DNA from: Endoconidiophora laricicola | Taxonomy: Eukaryota; Ascomycota; Sordariomycetes; Microascales; Ceratocystidaceae | Assembly: GCA_001640655.1 (NCBI GenBank) | Contig: LXGT01000166.1 | Location: 1-64,000 of the forward strand | Reading direction: 5' to 3' | Length of the DNA: 64,000 nt | Part shown: positions 57,001 to 64,000 of the stretch, piece by piece | Numbering within the stretch: position 1 is the first letter of the stretch | Layout of the letters: every line of letters starts with the position of its first letter | The notes under the pieces: generated by a model | Seen by the model: the letters and a program-made list of their open reading frames with translations, nothing else | What the model was told of the DNA's origin: nothing | The model's database searches: none | Translations under genes and position numbers: made by a program

Positions 57001-59708
57001 TCCAAAACGTCGTCAAGCCATCTTCAATATCTTGATAAGCTATAATGAGCTCCTACTTTAAGGTCTCACATGCCAATGGAATATATTGAGAAGTTACTGG
57101 AACTGCATATACAAAGACCCGAAGTGCCTTGCGGCCAAAAGAACCTTTATCTTGCAATTGAAATTACTATTGTCCTTTCTCTTTTGGCGTCTAACAAGCT
57201 AGCCCCAAACGTATAGCACCAGTTCGCACGCATTCAAGCTCGCACAACATCAACATACTCCAGACAAGCCAAAGAGACGGTTTAAAACGCTTTACCTAGT
57301 GAAAATTCATCTGCAGAATCTGCATTTCCGAGACCGACATATTCACTATCTCGAGGCGTTGATCTAGCTAACAGCAGCCTGCCGCTATTGTTTGTCTTTA
57401 CCCAATCTAAGCGGCACATCATCATATTACAGGTAAGTCGTCTTATGTTTCTAGTTTTCTACCTACATAAGCCCGACATCCTTTTTTCAAGTCCACACTA
57501 CTTTCCCATCTGTAGTAAGTGCTACTTATGCATTGTCGCGTTATGCCACCAGAATTGTGCGTCTATGATGTGTTGCTGCATAATTCTGCAGCTCGCCTGC
57601 ATCTCGCCATGTCCACTACCCTTTGCTTAGTCTTTCCTCTCGCCGTAGACGACACATGAGCTTTGTTGAAGCTTGACGTTTTAGGCCCATTCCTATGTTA
57701 CCATATCTTTTGCCTAGCAGATATGTGTAAGCCTGTGTTAGAATTGACTGTGGTGTGCTTCCGACGCTGCTTTGTGCTCTAAAGAAGCACCCTATTTCAT
57801 AACATTCCATTTGTATCCTCTGTCTTATTGCTTGCTACAACGTCAAGCACCGAAAGTCGCCTTTCCAGTAATGAGACCACGCCCCTTCCTTCCTCCCCCG
57901 CCCCCCCCCCCATTGTGCCGTGGTGATTAGCCCCAGATCCTTAATTGTAGCCACTAGACAATTATTTTGTTTCATGGCTACGACTATGGATAAATGTGCC
58001 TATACTCACTTCGCCTAACACGATGAAATGTCTATTACATGCAAAACACTACCACAACATACGTATCAGTTCCAATTGAGATACGACAGCTTTTACTATG
58101 CACGCAAGAGGGAGCGGCTATGAATAGTGCTCGGCTAATCGCTATGCGTGGTCTGGATTCAGCATCTCCATGAACTAGAATCAGACCTGACAAGGGTCAA
58201 GGCGTTCAATACGCACTGCCAGCTAAGTATGTATTGCTGTCCGTGAGCTAGCATAGTAGCTGATCAGCTGATCATGTGCTATCAGAATATGTCAGACTTG
58301 CTTCAAGGTTGGATGTTGCAAGTGTCTGGTTAGTTTTGGTAATAGCAGTGTGCTTTTTGCTACTTATACCCTGCCTACAACCCCGGTTTCTCCGTATCCA
58401 CATTGGTTACTCCCCCCACAATCCCCGGTCGATCTAGCAGCTTCATTGCGACTGCGACGACCTGTTCTTCTGTTGCCTGTCGGAAAGCCATGTAACAGAC
58501 GAAGCTACTATATAGAGAGAATGTGCCTTTTCCAGAAGCTTGGCCCGAGAAATATTCCCTAGCTACTAAATAGTAGCAGTAAACGAAACTAAGAAAGACA
58601 CAAACCAGCAGGAGCTCTTCGGCATAAAGCCATTGTATCGTTGGCCGGCGGACTGTTCTCGCTGTGCCTGACGCTGGTGCTTGTTCTCTCACTCCTGGTT
58701 CCTTGCAAATTTACTGCAAAAGTAGCTGCACTGCATTGCAGCCAACTAGCCAGCTAAGCCCAACGAAAGAAGCAAGTATCTGCTTGTTACTAATTTATCT
58801 TATCCTAACGCTCTTCCATCTCTGCCCCGTGCTTCTATTTCTCTTTTCTTCTCCCGGACGCCACATTAGAATTCCCATCTATCTGTTTCTCGCCTTCCTT
58901 GCCTATAATATATTTCTTGCTTGATTTTATATCAAACCGCGTCGACTTGTATCTCACGATCTTGTTTATCTCAAGCGAGACATTGATACCTGTCATCCGT
59001 CACTTATATCCGCCACTCCATTCGACTGTCTCATTTTGCATTAAACGGATCTTGCCCCCCGTGTCTACTACATACCCGTCTATCCACACATGCGTATCTT
59101 GGGGCAGCATACTAGCAGCGTATACAGATCTAGCGGGCGAGCCAATTTCGATCTGGAGTCGAATCTAACTCTCAGCCATCGTCATTTCAAAGTACAAAGC
59201 CAGTCGTGCTATGCCATCATATACATACCTATGAATACTACTGTTGGAATAATCTAGATTTCCACTGGCTACGACTATCTAGACTGTCTGAGACTTCAAC
59301 ATCTCCATACCTTTGTTATATAGGGAGATTTACCTGCTACGTTGGTTGATTGGTGTCAATACTAGTGTGATACGAATCAAGAAGAGCTCTTCCTACAAGA
59401 GAGCTTCTGGGCAAATATTTAACGTCTCTGTACTGCCATACTTAACTACCTTCATTCCCACTTTTCCTACAATCTGCGTTCCTAGCGGCAACTTCCCAGT
59501 TTAGACACTCCTACTGTATCATTATCTTCAGGTATACTAGCTTCTGCCTTTGCTATCTGTACAGTCTCCCTCATTGTCGCTCTTATTGAAATCCTCAATC
59601 CCACACGTATTTCTTTAACTTTTGTTACGGCGTATATCTTTTATCTATTCCATCTAGTATTATTATTACTTCACCAACAATTTATCATATAATCGCCTTA
59701 TCAGCTCC

Positions 59709-60610
59709 ATGATCGCTAAAATGTCCCCCATCGACGACCGCAGATACGTACGGCCTACTAGATTACACTCAAGAGCACCCCATCCAGATCGTGGATTAAC
59801 AGCAACCCCGTCGCCTCAACAACAAATTATTAGAATGGATCCAGATTGTGCAATTTGTGCCTCGCCGGCCAATACGGCCTGCGAGTGTGAGTCTAAAGGC
59901 CTTGAGTTGGCTATCAAGCATGCTGAACAACGCATAATGCAATCTGTATACGATGATATCCGGTTTGTAACTCTCATTGTGTTCTCGCTGTTGTGACAGT
60001 AGACTAACATAATCATAGACATTGGGTTCGCACTCACGCCCAAGACTATATACTAGAACATTTCCGTCAGCTCACTGACCGTCGCAAAGCTGCCCATACT
60101 GCTCAGCTTGATCGCCTCACCAATCATGCCTATTATCACTACCAGTCACCGCCAAGCCCCCACGAAATGGTAGCCGCCCAAGCAGCCTTGAAGCGTGGTA
60201 TCGATCAAGACTGGCAGGCGAGTGTACAGCGTTACCCAGAAGTCCTTGAATACTACTACGGAATGGTTGAATTGACTCTACCTGGCGATGATGAGCCCGG
60301 TGTCAAGAACCCGCCGCTTACTGCCATGACTGGTACACGCAAAGCCGGTCGGCGGCTTAACAGCCTGCCAGGTCTGCCTATGAACCCGCCATTCAACCCA
60401 GACATGGCACTTCCACCTCCACGCCTCGGCTCAACACCTCCCCATGCCTATCCGCAGATGCTAGTCCGCCGGCCTCTGTCTCCGCCGCCTACATTGGATC
60501 GACGTACTCCAGGCCCACCAAACGGTGTCCCACAGCCGCGCATGAACCATATTGGATACCGCAGCGCCCCCCCTGGACAACCTCCTCAGCACTATTATCC
60601 ATCATACTGA
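59709..60610 (+). CDS. Conserved Pezizomycotina protein of unknown function
   Basis: Two exons, 59709-59962 and 60019-60610, give 281 aa. The 56-nt intron has a GTTTGT donor, CTAAC branch and ATAG acceptor, and joins MQSVYDDIR to HWVRTHAQDY. A second ATG at 59721 (MSPIDDRR) could be the start. After a ~38-residue disordered lead comes DPDCAICASPANTACECESKG, a C-x2-C-x7-C-x-C cluster that may bind zinc, then a helical stretch (LELAIKHAEQRIMQSVYDD, HFRQLTDRRKAAHTAQLDR) and RYPEVLEYYYGMVELTLPGDDE. The last ~100 residues are proline-rich (RRPLSPPPTLDRRTPGPP). I recall the DPDCAIC and RYPEVLxYYY segments from uncharacterised proteins of other filamentous ascomycetes. No function is known to me. 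Confidence 0.85.
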
Positions 60611-63013
60611 GCCTGGAAGCTCCAGTTAGCTCATCACAACACTCCACTTTTTCAACTTGACACGGGCCTACAGAACCGGCTTTCTTCAATTCTTCACGGC
60701 ACTTTCGATTTATACTTTTATCCACGAAAAACCGCCAGAATAATTTATTCATCGCGTGTTACATTTTAATGTAACATTGTAGCATTTGCGTTATTGTAGT
60801 CCCGCTACCTCTCCATATTGTATAGCGAAATCACTATATTCAAAGAAATTGATTATTTTGAACAGCTACATGGCGTGGGACTACCCTACGTTACAGTTAC
60901 TAGTATACTCGCTCGCCAGGATAGATATATGCCATTTCTTAATAGTTCGACTATATAGGCAGTGCGCATGCATTGGCCTGTTTGTCTTTGGCCTCTCCTA
61001 TCAAAATATGCTTGGTACCCCATCTTGATATTCTACTGTATATTGTGGTTTACAGCAACTGAATCCGCAGTTGTTACTGCCAACTTACTTCTTTTTCATA
61101 GCATTCTGCATTCGGCATTCTGCATACCGAGATATTGAAGTTGGAACCATGTTTGGGCAGCGGCTAGTCATTTTCATGGCGTACGTCACGAATACTACAC
61201 ATTGGATGTACTATATGTTGAAAGGACCTGAAACGGCCCAAGCGTACCGACTCCTCGTGTAAGTGTAGAACGACGACTGTTTAGTCGGTTACTACTTCTT
61301 TATCTTTCTTTTTTTATTCAGTACAACTTACGTATTAGTGTATATCTTGTTTCCATTATTTGGCCAGTTCTTGATTTTGATTTCTACAGGAGGGTGGCGG
61401 ATTACTATGCTTGCCTATTTATTCAAACTGCTTGTTCTGTTTCTGTTTGTGCTTCTGCTTCTTATATATTTAACTTAACTAGTACTTTTATTTACTTCGT
61501 TTATTAACGTATGCCTACCATCTTTCTCGTTTCCTCTACACTACAGGCTACTCTGTATTCGTTAGGTTATACTTCTTGTGTAATATTTGCATACTTTGGT
61601 TCTATCCATCAAATACACCTTTAAAAATACGTAGGCCACAGGAGGCTTGAGCAGTACGAAAGGATAATTAAATAGAACTGACTAGCCGATTTCGGCCTGG
61701 CTTGGGTCATATTTGATTTAGGGATGGCATAGCGGCCTGATTGCATATCAGATGCAGGTTTCAGTAGAGAAGATATGCAGGCAGATACAAATGCGTGATA
61801 GAAAATGGAGTTCTTTCTTCGAGACAAGAAAGAAAGTGCTACTCATCTTTGCTACCGCTAGTATTACTAGATAAAACATAACATATGCATTTAGATACGA
61901 ACGAGTATTTCATAAGATACTGATATGTGCAATGCTTCTCAACCCATCAGTATCTAAATGACTTGTGCAGATATGATGTAGGAAGGTTAAGGATGAGTGA
62001 GCCGTTATCAACCTGCTTAGTTGCCAAGCATGAAGAGTACGGACAAGCAAAGAGACTTAAACCCCCACTCTCTCTTACACATTTTATTCTTAGGGCAGAT
62101 CTAAATATAATTGTTAGAGTCGCCGCCTTGTTAGTCTGTTCAGTTTTTATTTTTGCTTGAGGCTCCTTCTGTCGATTAAATAACCAGAAAAGCTGGATGA
62201 AATCTTAGGTTGTTGTATCTTATTCCTAGTCCTCATTTAGATTGGTGCGTATTTGCGCATGCAAACTGGCGTGGGTGTGTGTGTGTGTGCATGAAGTCAT
62301 CATCATTCATCAGATTTCCTTCATTATAGAAAGATATCAGATTTCCACACTTTCGAGATGGGCGGCTCACAGTCTGAAGCTTCTACATACACTTTCTACT
62401 TTTAGCGTTGCGCATTGCAACAGGCTGTTTCTGTTGGTTAGCTCGGAAATGGTGCCATTTTATACCGAATTGAAGAAATTGTTACAGGTAGCAATAACTA
62501 TTTATGCTAGAGTTTGCGTCACGTATGGATATATAGGATGCATTGCGAAGACAGAAACTGGAGGTTGAGATGTGTGAAATGAGCCATTCTTTTGTTTTCC
62601 GAACCCTATTTTTAAAAAGTGCGTGTGAACGAACAATAAGAACCATGATAACCCGTTTAATAAAGAAAAAGAGATGAAAACCCTTCAAAGAAAGATGCCC
62701 GCGAAACAATCCAAGAATGAACAGAAAAGAAGAGTAAAACAGAGACGCAATGAAATTCTGTAATGGAAGATGCAATGGCCATGAAGAAGAGCATAAAGAA
62801 CATATAATCTTGCGATAGGGAAAACAGCGATAGAAAAGGGTACCTTTTTCAGAGCGCAACTAGCGGAGGGAAGCTGAGATGAGTGTTTGAAAGTGGAGAG
62901 TGGATATGATGAGACGCCTCAACTACCTCTTCCGGAACGAAGAGAGCCTGGGCTAACTGTGACGGTGACCTAGACAAGTAGAGGGAGAATGTTGCCGTAT
63001 TATCAGGAGCCAT
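60611..63013. other. Convergent intergenic region
   Basis: These 2.4 kb lie between the 3' ends of the 59.7 kb gene and the Bfr1-like gene. The region is AT-rich and contains a short (GT)n run at 62275-62289. Open frames at 60786, 61071, 61927, 62242 and 62482 (minus) show no recognisable content. Confidence 0.5.
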
Positions 63014-64000
63014 CTAGGCCTCAGACTCACGAGCCTCATTCTCTTCCTTCTCCAGACGCGCAATCTCTTCCTTAGCTTTCTCAATGTTCTATACATGTGT
63101 TAGTATGATGTCTTGATTACATGTTGGAGTAACATGACGACCTACCTTCTGAGTCTCGGCAGCTTGGTTCTTGTTCCAGTGCTCGAGTTTGGCTTTCACT
63201 TTTTCGATGACTTCAGGGACCTCGGCGGCACTCATGGGTGGATCAACACCAATGTAGGCGCATTCGTGAACCACCGAAGGAGGGCAATTGAATCCCTTGT
63301 TGGTATTCTCAACAGGGGCCTTCTTGCCCTTCTTGCCTTTCTTGAAAGAGCTGGCGAAGTATTCGTCTTCGCGATCCTCTTTGCGGATCACGCGCACACC
63401 CTTGGGAGCCTCAGCTTCAACCTTACGGATGTCGGTAGCACCCAGGCCACGATCGGCTAAGAGAGGCGACTTCTCGGGGATAACCGTAGTTGGATCTAGG
63501 AACCTCAGGAGAGAAGTCGCGCGGTGGATTTCATCCGAGAATGCGGGCAGGCTAGCAGTTTGCAAAACCTCTTGAGCCTTAGCCTTCTGGGCGTCCTTGA
63601 AAGCCTTTTCACGCTCAGCCCGAATACGTTCACGGTGCTTGGCGCGTTGCTCCTGCTCATAAGCGGCGAAGGCACGCTTGTTGTTATGGAACTGGTCCTT
63701 GAATGCCTTGATGGCAGAGTAAGAAGCCTGCTGCTCAATTTGAAGGCGCTTCTTCTCGTCGCGAAGAGAAGAGAGATTCTTGAACACCTCATCAGACTTG
63801 CTCTGCATGGAATCAAGTTCAGCCTGAATGGTGTCGTACCGCTCGCTAATGGCCTTCTGCTCGGGGTCCTCCAAGGAGTCTTTGATCTCCTTGACCTTCG
63901 CCTTCAAATCATCGATCTGCTTCTGCTGATCAGCGAACTGGCCGAAGTTCTTCTTGATGCGGTTCAGTGACGAGATATCAGACAGGGCCTTCTTCTCATC
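63014..64000 (-). CDS. BFR1: Bfr1-like nuclear segregation / polysome-associated protein, 3' part
   Basis: The gene runs leftward and enters from the right edge, so the N-terminus is missing. The visible exons, 64000-63146 and 63088-63014, encode 309 residues. The 57-nt intron has GTAGGT, CTAAC and ATAG, and joins AAETQK to NIEKAKEEIARLEK. The protein is mostly long charged coiled coil (DEKKALSDISSLNRIKKNFG, EEIARLEKEE). It also contains the family segment PAFSDEIHRATSLLRFLDPTT and a basic patch FKKGKKGKKAP. Yeast Bfr1 is an RNA-binding protein on ER-linked polysomes involved in mRNA localisation and ploidy. That role is inferred by family here. Confidence 0.9.

Larger units (their letters stand above)
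52911..59708. other. Long intergenic region between MTG2 and the 59.7 kb gene
   Basis: This 6.8 kb head-to-head gap has no well-supported gene. Near MTG2 it carries telobox-like motifs (53025-53093). One 85-codon open frame (53841-54098) looks mildly coding-like. From about 56.3 kb the plus strand is C/T-rich, with a strong donor-like AG|GTAAGTC at 57433, a C11 run at 57901-57911 and another donor-like CAG|GTATAC near 59532, consistent with a long spliced leader for the gene at 59709. Open frames at 55088, 56313, 56727, 58375 (minus) and 58899 have no recognisable content. Confidence 0.5.

Noticed and set aside
55088..57035. Several plus-strand open frames of 60-100 codons
   Set aside because: Composition follows the C/T-rich DNA; no motifs, introns or conserved starts are visible.
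58375..58692. 105-codon minus-strand open frame with one hydrophobic segment
   Set aside because: No family is recognisable, and it lies antisense to the C/T-rich leader-like region; a chance frame is more likely.
1..64000. CRISPR arrays, prokaryotic operons, intact transposases or a biosynthetic gene cluster
   Set aside because: There is no regularly spaced short repeat array, no transposase or reverse transcriptase motif, and no grouped tailoring enzymes; the genome is eukaryotic with housekeeping genes.

Overview
The window is a 64 kb piece of a filamentous ascomycete (Pezizomycotina) nuclear genome. The evidence is short introns (about 55-210 nt) with CTAAC-like branch points, A/C-rich contexts before start codons, and a gene set typical of the group (Hos3-type deacetylase, PHP-type histidinol phosphatase, type II PI 4-kinase, Bfr1). 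The protein sequences look most like Sordariomycetes. That is a judgement from memory, not a search. Coding DNA is closely packed in some places, while the gaps between clusters are unusually long and AT-rich, with homopolymer runs and simple repeats.

Layout: 1-6.6 kb has no gene I can support but holds a degenerate ~287 bp tandem repeat and long poly-C/poly-A runs. At 6.6-13.1 kb two genes run leftward: a type II phosphatidylinositol 4-kinase (LSB6-like) and the U3 snoRNP WD-repeat protein Utp21. At 15.6-21.0 kb a five-exon Vip1/PPIP5K inositol pyrophosphate kinase runs rightward. 21-31.8 kb is mostly empty apart from a small three-CxxC protein at 28.9 kb. At 31.9-38.7 kb lie a MOSC-domain protein and histidinol phosphatase (divergent), then a Hos3-like histone deacetylase (convergent with histidinol phosphatase). 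At 42.9-52.9 kb lie a full-length ABCC transporter, the tRNA m5C methyltransferase Trm4/Ncl1 and, convergent with it, the mitochondrial Obg GTPase Mtg2. 53-59.7 kb is empty. At 59.7-60.6 kb is a conserved fungal protein of unknown function, and at the right edge (63.0 kb onward) is the 3' part of a Bfr1-like gene.

Functionally the genes are housekeeping: phosphoinositide and inositol pyrophosphate signalling (LSB6, VIP1), ribosome and tRNA biogenesis (UTP21, TRM4, MTG2), translation-linked mRNA binding (BFR1), chromatin (HOS3), histidine synthesis (HIS2) and transport (ABCC). They do not form a metabolic cluster.

I found no mobile element with intact genes, no rRNA or tRNA gene and no clearly new system. 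The most interesting observations are two introns whose reading phase demands GC-AG splicing (VIP1 and TRM4), a 22-nt microexon in VIP1, an intergenic enrichment of the telobox-like octamer ATAACCCT/AGGGTTAT (three copies just upstream of MTG2), the diverged tandem and dispersed repeat family, and two uncharacterised cysteine-rich proteins.
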